Source of the DNA: Dorea_A sp016295505 | GTDB lineage: Bacteria > Bacillota > Clostridia > Lachnospirales > Lachnospiraceae | DNA: 64,000 bases | NCBI RefSeq assembly: GCF_039832105.1 | Contig: NZ_JBDOHS010000008.1 | Span: 1 to 64,000, forward strand | Direction: 5' to 3' | Shown: positions 9,379 through 16,977 of the stretch, piece after piece | Layout: every line of letters begins with the position of its first letter | Numbering within the stretch: position 1 is the stretch's first letter | Position numbers and translations under genes: made by a program | Notes under the pieces: generated by a model | Database searches by the model: none | What the model was told of the DNA's origin: nothing | Seen by the model: the letters and a program-made list of their open reading frames with translations, nothing else

Positions 9379-9505
9379 GAAAATATTGTCGTAACAATTT
9401 TACATACATCGACACAATTTTGAACATTTGACATTATTCGGCAGGCCTCACGTCCATTAAATATCCGCATTTTCTGTTCGATCATTGCATTTTTTCAACA
9501 GGCTC

Positions 9506-10177
9506 TTAATGAATCACTTCCATATATTCATTTTCTGTATCGTAGTTATGCCTGATTACAGTATAAAAAGGTGCTTTATAAATAATCATATTATCACTCC
9601 ATTCTTTTTCATATGCAAATCTCGGAACCTGATTTCCCATTGTTACTCCCAGATAATCTACAAATATGAAACTGCCAAGCAGTATGAGAAAACAGCCAAT
9701 CGAAAGAATAACCTTATACTTATTTTTACATATCACCTGATATAATCCAGTTGACAATATGATTGCCCCTATCATTGAATAAATGCAACCCCAACTACTG
9801 TCACTGGGAAAAATCATCAGTGCGGAAAACGTTAAGAAAACACCAAATCCAATCAGAATACCACCTGTCATCTTCCGCATTTTGTAACATTGCATTTCCT
9901 TATCTTCATTCGTATACTCCGCTACTTTTACTAAAGTATCTTTCATTTCTTCTTTCATAACCTCACTTTTCCTTTCTCCGGCAATCATTTCCCTGATATC
10001 GATCTCATAAAACTCTGCCAACTCTACGAGAATACTGATATCCGGCAGTGTATTTCCTGTCTCCCAACGGGAAACAGAACGATTAGACGCATTTAATTTC
10101 TCTGCCAGCTGTGCCTGTGTCAGCCCCTTCTCATTTCGTAATTCTTTCAAAAAAGAACCAATCTTTATTTGATTCAT
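9506..10177 (-). CDS. XRE-family regulator with C-terminal membrane segments
   Basis: Residues 1-65 form a lambda-repressor-type helix-turn-helix (LTQAQLAEKLNASNRSVSRWE). After a charged linker come three hydrophobic segments at roughly 105-122, 128-150 and 155-176, then a polar C-terminal tail. It is likely a membrane-tethered transcription regulator of the type common in Firmicutes, perhaps sensing a membrane signal; the target is unknown. An inverted repeat AAACGACA/TGTCGTTT lies about 50 bp upstream and may be its own operator. It is the last gene of the accessory block between spoIVB and spo0A. A good AGGAGG site precedes the ATG. Confidence 0.75.
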   Translation of the reverse strand: MNQIKIGSFLKELRNEKGLTQAQLAEKLNASNRSVSRWETGNTLPDISILVELAEFYEIDIREMIAGERKSEVMKEEMKDTLVKVAEYTNEDKEMQCYKMRKMTGGILIGFGVFLTFSALMIFPSDSSWGCIYSMIGAIILSTGLYQVICKNKYKVILSIGCFLILLGSFIFVDYLGVTMGNQVPRFAYEKEWSDNMIIYKAPFYTVIRHNYDTENEYMEVIH

Positions 10178-10227
10178 ATATATAGGCCTCCTTTCATTGC
10201 CAGAGTATCATTTCCCTCTTCCTTTTC

Positions 10228-10255
10228 AAACGACACAAAGTGAGAATTGTCGTTT
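10228..10255. promoter_or_regulatory. Inverted repeat, possible operator of the XRE gene
   Basis: Perfect 8-bp arms AAACGACA (10228-10235) and TGTCGTTT (10248-10255) are separated by 12 bp, so the arms sit two helical turns apart. This is the spacing expected for a dimeric HTH repressor. It lies 51 bp upstream of the XRE gene. Binding is inferred, not shown. Confidence 0.45.
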
Positions 10256-10386
10256 TTTGTACTGGACACATCTGTCCTGTTGACACGAATCGATTGGCTT
10301 TATCATTTCGCCTTCTTTCTCATGATTTCATCATAACATAGGATGCCGAAAAAAGCAGAGGAAGATTGCCACTGGGGATAATATTA

Positions 10387-11328
10387 TTATTGCATACAAT
10401 TTATTACCACGCTGATCATCATTTCCTTTTCTTCGGGCCTTGATTCAGCAATCATTATTGTGAGGGCGACCAATGTTGAATCTTCTATCTTCTTTTGTCC
10501 GTCTACAAACAACGCATTGTTCTTGTCCAGGAAATACAAAAACATCGTTGCTGCAATTCTTTTATTCCCATCAAAAAAGCTATGATTCTTCGTTACAAAG
10601 TATAAAAGATTGGCTGCTTTTTCTTCCAGTGATTCATAAATATCGGCTCCACCGAAAGACTGATAAATATTTCCGATACTGCCTTTAAAAGAGTCATCCT
10701 TCTCTTTACCAAACAGATCTGATTCATTACCAAAGCGCATACTCTGAATCACCTCCATACATTCTTCATATTGAAGAACATATGTTGCTTCATTCCCTTT
10801 CGGGCGAGTCATATTCTGGTGATCGTAAGAATCCAGCAAATCGAGTGCATTGCTATACTTCTCAATCACAGAAAGTACCTGTTTGCTGTCAAGTTCATTC
10901 TCCGTCCTTTTCATAATTCGTATCACTTCTCCCAGTTGTTTGATACGATTATCATTCACCGCATAACCTTTCAATATGTACTGTTTTAATACGGAATTAG
11001 CCCAACGACGAAATTCCACACCACGTTTTGATTTCACACGATAGCCAACGGAAATAATTACATCAAGGCTGTAATATTCAATATTTCTTTCTACTTCTCG
11101 TTCTCCTTCAATTTGAACTGTCGCAAATTTTGCGACAGTTGAATTATCAACAGATAATTCCTCTTTGAGTGCATTATTAATATGCTTACCAATTGTTTTT
11201 ACATCTCTGTCAAACAACTCAGACATCTGATTACGATTTAGCCATACTGTTTCATCATCCACAGCTACAGGTAACTTTACCTGCTTATCTTCCGTTTCAA
11301 AAATTACAATCTCATTATTTTTCTGCAT
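10387..11328 (-). CDS. RhuM-type domain fused to a Doc/Fic domain, toxin-like
   Basis: The N-terminal part (about 1-130) matches the RhuM 'virulence protein' family: a phage-antirepressor-like segment with VWLNRNQMSELFDRDVKTIGKHI and YYSLDVIISVGYRVKSKRG. The C-terminal part carries the Fic-family core HSFFDGNKRIA (249-259). The Lys in GNKR makes it Doc-like; Doc enzymes phosphorylate EF-Tu, whereas classical Fic enzymes have GNGR and AMPylate. The start codon lies inside the 3' end of a small HTH gene, preceded by GGGGGAG, so the two are translationally linked like a toxin-antitoxin pair. The substrate and any toxicity are inferred. Confidence 0.85.
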   Translation of the reverse strand: MQKNNEIVIFETEDKQVKLPVAVDDETVWLNRNQMSELFDRDVKTIGKHINNALKEELSVDNSTVAKFATVQIEGEREVERNIEYYSLDVIISVGYRVKSKRGVEFRRWANSVLKQYILKGYAVNDNRIKQLGEVIRIMKRTENELDSKQVLSVIEKYSNALDLLDSYDHQNMTRPKGNEATYVLQYEECMEVIQSMRFGNESDLFGKEKDDSFKGSIGNIYQSFGGADIYESLEEKAANLLYFVTKNHSFFDGNKRIAATMFLYFLDKNNALFVDGQKKIEDSTLVALTIMIAESRPEEKEMMISVVINCMQ

Positions 11329-11533
11329 TCTGCTCCCCCTTTTGCTTTTTCCCGATCAATTCTTCATACTTCAGCTGATACTCAATCAGTCGTGGAATAT
11401 ATTCCGGAGGTCTCCTGCGCCCTGCCTCCCAATCCTCTATCGTTCTCAGAGGAATTCCAATATGTATTGAAAAATCTTTTCTGGTCATTCCTGTTTGTTC
11501 CCTTAGTCCCCGTATTTTATCTGCAGATTCCAT
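11315..11533 (-). CDS. Small HTH protein paired with the RhuM-Doc gene
   Basis: The 72-residue protein consists almost entirely of a helix-turn-helix (IRGLREQTGMTRKDFSIHIG, then IPLRTIEDWEAGRRRPP) and a Lys-rich tail. It ends 14 bases inside the RhuM-Doc start. Gene order and size suggest an antitoxin or autorepressor for that module. ATG 11533 is chosen because GAGGTG lies ten bases upstream; the longer open frame starts within that site. It could also be a stand-alone repressor, since no antitoxin motif opposing the Doc site is recognisable. Confidence 0.75.
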   Translation of the reverse strand: MESADKIRGLREQTGMTRKDFSIHIGIPLRTIEDWEAGRRRPPEYIPRLIEYQLKYEELIGKKQKGEQNAEK

Positions 11534-11650
11534 TATTTCTAAACACCTCATTATAATATTTCAATAAGCATATCACATTTCTTTGATTTTCGCAATGCGT
11601 GGTTTTGTTTCATAATAAAAGGATACACACATACTTTTTTTGTATACAAA

Positions 11651-11691
11651 AAGCAGGCAATACAATGACATAGTCCCCACATTACCTGCTT
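11651..11691 (-). terminator. Terminator after the HTH-HD gene
   Basis: Stem AAGCAGGCAAT/ATTACCTGCTT (11651-11661 and 11681-11691, one G-T pair) with a 19-base loop is followed on the minus strand by TTTTT. It separates the HTH-HD operon from the HTH/RhuM-Doc pair. Confidence 0.7.
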
Positions 11692-11704
11692 TACAATCTT
11701 TTCA

Positions 11705-12574
11705 TCATCTATCGTCAATAGAAAGGCATTTAATTGTCTCCAGAATGCTGCGCATGTGATATTTTAAAAGAAATGCCATATCGCTGTATTCCGAATACTC
11801 ATTTTTCAAGACATCCAAAAGCGGAAATATATATTCTTCAGTTTCCGCAATATACCTGGCAATTTGTTCTTTGCTGAAGCTTCCAGCCATGGTAGAAATA
11901 TTGTTGCATCGGTCGATCGTCTTTACCACACAGGCTTTTCCGTTTTCTTTAATTTTTTCATAATACAGTTCTTTTGCCTGTTCCTTTGTCATCCCTTCAG
12001 GAATGAAAAAGCTGACAAGTCCGACGAGTTCCTGAACTTCCTGAGCGAAAGGCAGATCCTGCACATCTACACCAGTATCTTCTACCACATCATGAAGAAG
12101 AATTGCTGCGAGAAGATTATCATCTCTTATCCCCAATGCATGTGCCTGGCACGCCATCATAAGTGGATGATTGATATATTGGACCTGTTCCGTTGTATAT
12201 TTACCTTGTTTTCGAAATTGTCCTATGTGTTGTTTGCGCATATAGTGCAGAGCCTTATATGTACCGGTCAGTTTTTCTGATAGGGCAAACGTTCTCATTC
12301 TTGTGAACATATTATCCTCATGGAACAATCTTCCTCGAATATCATATGTTTTGCTTATTCCCTTCCCGGTATTTCCTGAGAGAAGAGCCGAATAGGGCAA
12401 ATTCAACAATTCAGCGATAGACATCAGATTTTCAATATCCGGAAGATTATGTCCATTTTCCCATTTGCTGACTGCCTGGGCGGTAACACCAAGCTTCTCT
12501 GCCAATTCTTCCTGCGTGAAACCTATATTCTTCCTTAGAAAAGCAATATTTCTGCCGATCTCAGATATGTTCAT
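11705..12574 (-). CDS. HTH domain fused to an HD domain resembling (p)ppGpp hydrolases
   Basis: Residues 1-65 are an XRE helix-turn-helix (FTQEELAEKLGVTAQAVSKWENG). Residues about 105-230 carry the HD hydrolase signature of RelA/SpoT and Mesh1-type enzymes: HIGQFRKQG (116-124), INHPLMMA (134-141), HDVVEDT (161-167) and VKTIDRCNN (217-225). In SpoT these residues bind Mn and remove pyrophosphate from (p)ppGpp. No synthetase or TGS domain is present. The protein is therefore a candidate DNA-binding alarmone hydrolase or sensor. It starts two bases after a small zinc-ribbon-like gene, so the two form an operon. Activity is inferred from motifs only. Confidence 0.8.
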   Translation of the reverse strand: MNISEIGRNIAFLRKNIGFTQEELAEKLGVTAQAVSKWENGHNLPDIENLMSIAELLNLPYSALLSGNTGKGISKTYDIRGRLFHEDNMFTRMRTFALSEKLTGTYKALHYMRKQHIGQFRKQGKYTTEQVQYINHPLMMACQAHALGIRDDNLLAAILLHDVVEDTGVDVQDLPFAQEVQELVGLVSFFIPEGMTKEQAKELYYEKIKENGKACVVKTIDRCNNISTMAGSFSKEQIARYIAETEEYIFPLLDVLKNEYSEYSDMAFLLKYHMRSILETIKCLSIDDR

Positions 12575-12575
12575 G

Positions 12576-12935
12576 TTAGTCCCCCTCCTTAGACCAATAT
12601 AGATATAAATTGGTCATCATAAGATATCTTTTTGTAAAAAATCGTTCAATGGCGATCCCATCATACAAACGGTTCCATTCCTCTGCCTCTTCGGCTCCGC
12701 TAACCGGAAAATAATCGGTATAATAATCATCCTGAATTCCATGAAACTCGGATTTTTGAACCAGAACATACCCTCCACAGTTCCGACATCTTGCCAAATA
12801 ACGTTTTCCGTCATCCCAGCAGTAAAGAGGATGTCCATAAGCGTAATCCCCATAATCCTTAACAATATCATAATTCATATGTTGCTTCGCTTCTTTCGCA
12901 TCCCGGAACTGAAATGCCATGCATTCTTTTTCCAT
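12576..12935 (-). CDS. Small protein of unknown function with a CxxC motif
   Basis: The 119-residue protein is not a family I recognise. It is rich in Tyr, Trp and acidic residues and has one CRNCGG motif (50-55), with C39 and H35 nearby, which could form a small metal site. There is no signal peptide or membrane segment. A GGGGG site precedes the ATG, so the gene is very likely translated. The stop codon is one base from the start of the HTH-HD gene, suggesting that the two products work together. Confidence 0.7.
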   Translation of the reverse strand: MEKECMAFQFRDAKEAKQHMNYDIVKDYGDYAYGHPLYCWDDGKRYLARCRNCGGYVLVQKSEFHGIQDDYYTDYFPVSGAEEAEEWNRLYDGIAIERFFTKRYLMMTNLYLYWSKEGD

Positions 12936-13093
12936 TTTATTTTCCCCCTTTCATATCTTGCAAGTAAAGTATAAAAAAAGAAAAAGGAAAATACCATACA
13001 CTAGCAGTTGAGTATCCTTGAACAATGGTTGAATTTCCGAAATTATAGCTAGTGATTGTCATTAGGGACAACATTTTAAAGACATGATATGAC

Positions 13094-13588
13094 TCAAAGA
13101 GAAGAATGTATCCATGTATTTTGTGAGTAATCATATTCACTACATATAACAATTTCTTTATTTTCCAAAATTCGCCGCACAACGGTAAAATCGGCAATGC
13201 CTTTACCTTGATCAGTTACTGTGAAAAATGTCTTTTCATAATATATAGCGTATTCTTTCTCGGAAATTTTGTAATACTTACAGTGTTTATCAGCCAAAAA
13301 TTCATAATTGCGTATCCAACTATTTTGCGTCATGGTCGATAAAACAGCATCCAGATTATGCTCAACCTGCAGTTCGTTGTAGTATTGCAGCACTTCATGT
13401 AGTTTGTTATATGAAATCATCATTTTGAGAGCGTTGAATGTATCAGTCACATTTTCTCCGTCGTAATGTTCTTCATCATCAATGACGCCCCAATGATATT
13501 GTTTAATTGAAAACTGATTCGTTTCATCATCAAACCAAAGTTCTTTAGTCGTATAACTCTCACTGAATACACATATTTCTTTTTTCAT
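13094..13588 (-). CDS. Hypothetical protein
   Basis: I do not recognise this 164-residue protein. It is acidic and aromatic-rich, without signal peptide, membrane segment or Cys motif. An excellent GGAGGGG site lies five bases before the ATG, and a possible extended -10 promoter lies just upstream, so it is probably a real gene. It sits directly after the spoIVB terminator as the first gene of the accessory block. About 160 bp separate it from the next gene, with no terminator evident. Confidence 0.65.
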   Translation of the reverse strand: MKKEICVFSESYTTKELWFDDETNQFSIKQYHWGVIDDEEHYDGENVTDTFNALKMMISYNKLHEVLQYYNELQVEHNLDAVLSTMTQNSWIRNYEFLADKHCKYYKISEKEYAIYYEKTFFTVTDQGKGIADFTVVRRILENKEIVICSEYDYSQNTWIHSSL

Positions 13589-13623
13589 TTCATCCCCTCC
13601 GGATACTATATTTAGCTATATAA

Positions 13624-13632
13624 AGTATAGCA
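13624..13632 (-). promoter_or_regulatory. Extended -10 promoter of the accessory block
   Basis: On the minus strand TGC precedes TATACT (-10 at 13624-13629), giving an extended -10. No good -35 is present because the spoIVB terminator occupies that position. It lies about 36 bp upstream of the hypothetical gene. Confidence 0.4.
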
Positions 13633-13646
13633 CAGCAGAGAAAAAA

Positions 13647-13671
13647 TGCCAGAGGCAAACTGCCTCCGGCA
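13647..13671 (-). terminator. spoIVB terminator
   Basis: Stem TGCCAGAGGCA/TGCCTCCGGCA (13647-13657 and 13661-13671, one mismatch-type pair) with a 3-base loop is followed on the minus strand by TTTTTT. It begins about 6 bp after the spoIVB stop codon. Confidence 0.85.
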
Positions 13672-13676
13672 CTGTT

Positions 13677-14741
13677 TTATCCAGCCGCATCCAGCATATT
13701 CTCAATCAATATCCCATACCCTCTCGTCGGGTCATTCACCAGCACATGGGTCACAGCTCCCACCAGCTTTCCATCCTGGATGATCGGACTTCCGCTCATC
13801 CCCTGCACGATTCCTCCGGTAACCTCCAGAAGTTCCGGATCTGTAACCTCAATTACCAGTCCCTTATTGGCTTCATGTGTCAGTCTGTCAACTTTTGTAA
13901 TGCGGATCTTATAATCTTTCACTTCTCCTGTGACAGCACATCGGATCCATGCCTCTCCCTCCTGGATTTCTTCGGTATCGGCGGTCTGCATTGGTGTCTG
14001 TTCTTCAAACAGAGCATCTATTCTGTCTAAGCTCCCGAAGATTCCGCAGTCTGTATTATCTGTTATATATCCCAGAACATTATAACTGTTATACACGATG
14101 ATTCCTTCCATTCCTCCCGGTATACCACCCGCTCCTTTTTGGATATCTTTCACGCTTGTGCTATAGACCCTTCCTTCTTCAATCTCTATCAGTTCATTCG
14201 TATCAACGTCGTGAATCCCGTGTCCCAATGCACCGAATCGGCTGTCAGCTGTCAGATATGTGATTGTTCCAAGCCCCTGTGCATTATCTCTTACCCAGAC
14301 CCCAAGTTTATAATCCTTTCGTCCGCACTGCACCGGCCGAACCTTAATATCAAGATACGTATCATCCCTTCTCACTTTAAGTACTGTTTCCTTGTCATCC
14401 AGTTCTTTCACTGCTTCCACCAGATCATCTTTACTGTCTGTTTCCTGATCTCCTACGGCGACGATATAATCTCCTGCCTTTAACAGATGTTCACAGGGAG
14501 AATATTGGTTTCCGTCCATACCGGTTATGGTATCTGTTCCAAGGACCATGACTCCATCGGTCTCCAGATAGATCCCAATAGGCATTCCGCCTGGAATTAC
14601 CATATCTGAAGCTGCCGTCTTTGCATTGACCTCCTGCCGAAGCTGCTCCTGTCTTATCTCGATCAGATAATATCCTCCGCTTACGGCAATTGTAAATGTC
14701 AATATCATTATCAGAATTCTTCGATACCAGTACTTTCTCAT
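13677..14741 (-). CDS. spoIVB: SpoIVB signalling protease
   Basis: SpoIVB is a forespore-secreted serine protease (family S55) that triggers activation of sigma-K in the mother cell. The 354-residue protein has one N-terminal membrane segment (about 6-25), a PDZ domain (about 80-140) and the catalytic region with the His in GHGIHD (174) and the Ser in GMSGSPI (316). ATG 14741 is preferred because AAAGGAG lies 11 bases upstream and because a hairpin covers the sequence just before the longer open frame's first codon. A CATAATA at 14809-14815 on the minus strand resembles a sigma-G -10, but its -35 is weak. It follows recN, as in other Clostridia. Confidence 0.93.
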   Translation of the reverse strand: MRKYWYRRILIMILTFTIAVSGGYYLIEIRQEQLRQEVNAKTAASDMVIPGGMPIGIYLETDGVMVLGTDTITGMDGNQYSPCEHLLKAGDYIVAVGDQETDSKDDLVEAVKELDDKETVLKVRRDDTYLDIKVRPVQCGRKDYKLGVWVRDNAQGLGTITYLTADSRFGALGHGIHDVDTNELIEIEEGRVYSTSVKDIQKGAGGIPGGMEGIIVYNSYNVLGYITDNTDCGIFGSLDRIDALFEEQTPMQTADTEEIQEGEAWIRCAVTGEVKDYKIRITKVDRLTHEANKGLVIEVTDPELLEVTGGIVQGMSGSPIIQDGKLVGAVTHVLVNDPTRGYGILIENMLDAAG

Positions 14742-14775
14742 TCTACAGACTGCTCCTTTCAAACCGCACATAATG

Positions 14776-14808
14776 AAAACAGATACCCTTTTCTTGGATA
14801 TCTGTTTT
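14776..14808 (-). terminator. Hairpin between recN and spoIVB, likely recN terminator
   Basis: A perfect 10-bp stem AAAACAGATA/TATCTGTTTT (14776-14785 and 14799-14808) has a 13-base loop in which CC can pair with GG. A-rich and T-rich flanks allow termination on either strand. It lies 34 bp after recN. Confidence 0.6.
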
Positions 14809-14841
14809 TATTATGTGAATTTTCAATTATTTTACACTGGT

Positions 14842-16515
14842 TTATTTTGTCTGTTTCGCAAGCTTACGCATCTCCGCTGCATTTTCAATCACTGTATCTG
14901 TAATCTTGGCACCGCCCAGAATTCTCGCAAGTTCACCGATAGATTCTTCCTCGCTTAATAATCGTATGCCTGTCGTTGTCACACCATCTTTGGTCTTTTT
15001 TTCAATCTGATAATGGCAGTCTGCCATTGCCGCAATCTGCGCAAGATGGGTGATACAGATCACCTGATGATTCTTCCCGATCAGAGCCATCTTTTCTGAT
15101 ACTTTCTGTGCAGTTCTTCCACTGATTCCGACATCGATCTCATCAAAGATCAGCGTTTCAATCTCATCTCTCTCGGCCATGACTGCTTTGATCGCCAGCA
15201 TGATACGGGAAAGTTCCCCTCCGGATGCAACATTTGCAAGTGGTCTGACCGGTTGTCCTGGATTCAGGGAGATCATGAACTCCACATCATCCATTCCGTC
15301 AGAGGAATATTCTCTCTTCTGTTCAAAATGGATCTGAAAGTTCACATCTTCAAAATTAAGATCCTTTAATCCGTTCTCGATCGCTTTTTCCAGAATGGAA
15401 GCCTGCTGTCTTCGGACAGCAGACAGTTTATCTGCCCACATCTGATAAGTCTCTTCTGCTTTTTGGCAGCGTTCTTTCAGGGATTCCAGATAATGGTCAA
15501 AGTCTTCCAGGACTGCGATTCTCTCTTCCTGTTTTTCACAGTATGCAAGAACCTCTTCTATGGTAGCTCCATACTTTGTTTTCAGATGATTCAGCTCATT
15601 CAGACGATTCTCTGTCTCATATAATTCTTCTTCAGAGAACTCACATGTATCACTGTATTCAGCCAGTTCCCGGTTAAAATCATTCAGAAGGCTGTCAATC
15701 TCGGCAAGCTGCTCATACAGCTCTTCTGCTTTTTTATCATACTCTGTCGCCTGAGACAATGCGCGGATTGCTCTGCTCAGTCCTTCACTGGCACTGTCAT
15801 TGTTCTCACTTGTATAGCCATACGCTTCTGTCACGCTCTCGGCAATTTTTTTACCATTCGATATCTTTCTGTAGAGGGTTTCCAGTTCCATATCTTCGCC
15901 GGGTATCAGCTGTGCATTTCGGATCTCCTCTGTCTCATATTTCAGAAAAGAAAGCTCTTTTGCCCTCTGTGCTTCATCTGTAACTGCTTCTTTCAACTCT
16001 TTTGCACATGCCTTATATGCACGGAAAGCTTCTTCCGTCTTTTTCTTCTCTTCTGCCAGAAAGCTCTCTGCAAACGCATCTACAATCTGCAGATGATTCT
16101 TTTTATACAGGAGCGACTGGTGTTCATGCTGCCCGTGAATATCAATCAGAATTGCGGCTGCCTCTTTCAGCTGTCCGATCGGGACCGTCTCACCATTGAT
16201 ACGACTGATGCTTCTTCCCTCCATCAGTCTTCTGGACAAAGTCACGATACCATCTTCCGGATCGATATCCATGTCATTGAGCTTTCTGATCTGGTGTTCA
16301 TTTTCCACTAGAAAAGAAAGTTCCACTAACCCGTATTTCGTTCCCTGTCTCAGAATATCTCTGGAATACCTTCCGCCCAGAGCAAGATTCACAGATCCAA
16401 GAATGATTGACTTTCCCGCACCCGTTTCACCGGTCAGAATATTCAGTCCTTCCCCGAATTCTACTTCTATCTCATCAATTAATGCCAGATTCTTTACATG
16501 CAGATTCTGTAACAT
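14842..16515 (-). CDS. recN: DNA repair protein RecN
   Basis: RecN is an SMC-like ATPase that gathers DNA ends in double-strand break repair. The 557-residue protein has Walker A GETGAGKS (about 30-37), long coiled-coil arms in the middle, the ABC signature VASGGELSRIMLA and Walker B TLIFDEIDVGISG, followed by the His-containing CITHLAQIAA. The length is typical. An AGGAGG site precedes the ATG. It lies downstream of argR with a gap of 8 bp, the usual Firmicutes arrangement. Confidence 0.95.
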   Translation of the reverse strand: MLQNLHVKNLALIDEIEVEFGEGLNILTGETGAGKSIILGSVNLALGGRYSRDILRQGTKYGLVELSFLVENEHQIRKLNDMDIDPEDGIVTLSRRLMEGRSISRINGETVPIGQLKEAAAILIDIHGQHEHQSLLYKKNHLQIVDAFAESFLAEEKKKTEEAFRAYKACAKELKEAVTDEAQRAKELSFLKYETEEIRNAQLIPGEDMELETLYRKISNGKKIAESVTEAYGYTSENNDSASEGLSRAIRALSQATEYDKKAEELYEQLAEIDSLLNDFNRELAEYSDTCEFSEEELYETENRLNELNHLKTKYGATIEEVLAYCEKQEERIAVLEDFDHYLESLKERCQKAEETYQMWADKLSAVRRQQASILEKAIENGLKDLNFEDVNFQIHFEQKREYSSDGMDDVEFMISLNPGQPVRPLANVASGGELSRIMLAIKAVMAERDEIETLIFDEIDVGISGRTAQKVSEKMALIGKNHQVICITHLAQIAAMADCHYQIEKKTKDGVTTTGIRLLSEEESIGELARILGGAKITDTVIENAAEMRKLAKQTK

Positions 16516-16523
16516 ATTTCCTC

Positions 16524-16973
16524 CTACAGAATAATCTTACTGATCTTGTCCATTACTTTCACTGTATCGTCCACTGTTCTGATCGCACACATGATGGTAT
16601 CATCTCCGGCAATACTGCCGACAATCTCGTTCCACTTCATTGCATCCAATGCAGCGCATACTGCACTCGCCATTCCTGACACGGTCTTTATGACCAGAAT
16701 GTTCTGTGCCATATCCATGGAAAGATAGCCTTCTTTTAATACGCGGATATATTTTTCACTCATTCCGCTTTCTGCGTTCTGATGCAATGCGTAACGCTGT
16801 TTTCCATTATCAGAAGGAATCTTGGTAAGCTTCAGGTCCCGGATATCTCTTGACACGGTTGCCTGTGTTACCTTGAACCCAGCCTGGTTCAGATACTCAG
16901 CCAGTTCTTCCTGCGTTTCAATATGATATCTGTTAATCAATTCAATAATTTTTGCGTGTCTGTTTACCTTCAT
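16524..16973 (-). CDS. argR: Arginine repressor ArgR
   Basis: ArgR is a hexameric regulator that binds ARG boxes when arginine is present. The 149-residue protein has the winged-helix N-terminus (QEELAEYLNQAGFKVTQATVSRDIRDLKL, shown here by its TQATVSRDI core) and the C-terminal arginine-binding domain containing GSIAGDDTIM. No arginine biosynthesis genes are in the window; the nadK-argR-recN position is a conserved neighbourhood rather than a functional link. It starts 4 bp after nadK ends. Confidence 0.94.
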   Translation of the reverse strand: MKVNRHAKIIELINRYHIETQEELAEYLNQAGFKVTQATVSRDIRDLKLTKIPSDNGKQRYALHQNAESGMSEKYIRVLKEGYLSMDMAQNILVIKTVSGMASAVCAALDAMKWNEIVGSIAGDDTIMCAIRTVDDTVKVMDKISKIIL

Positions 16974-16977
16974 GTCA

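Noticed and set aside
12937..13197. 86-codon minus-strand open frame between the CxxC gene and the hypothetical gene
   Set aside because: It overlaps the end of the better-supported 13094-13588 gene in another frame and lacks a good ribosome binding site.
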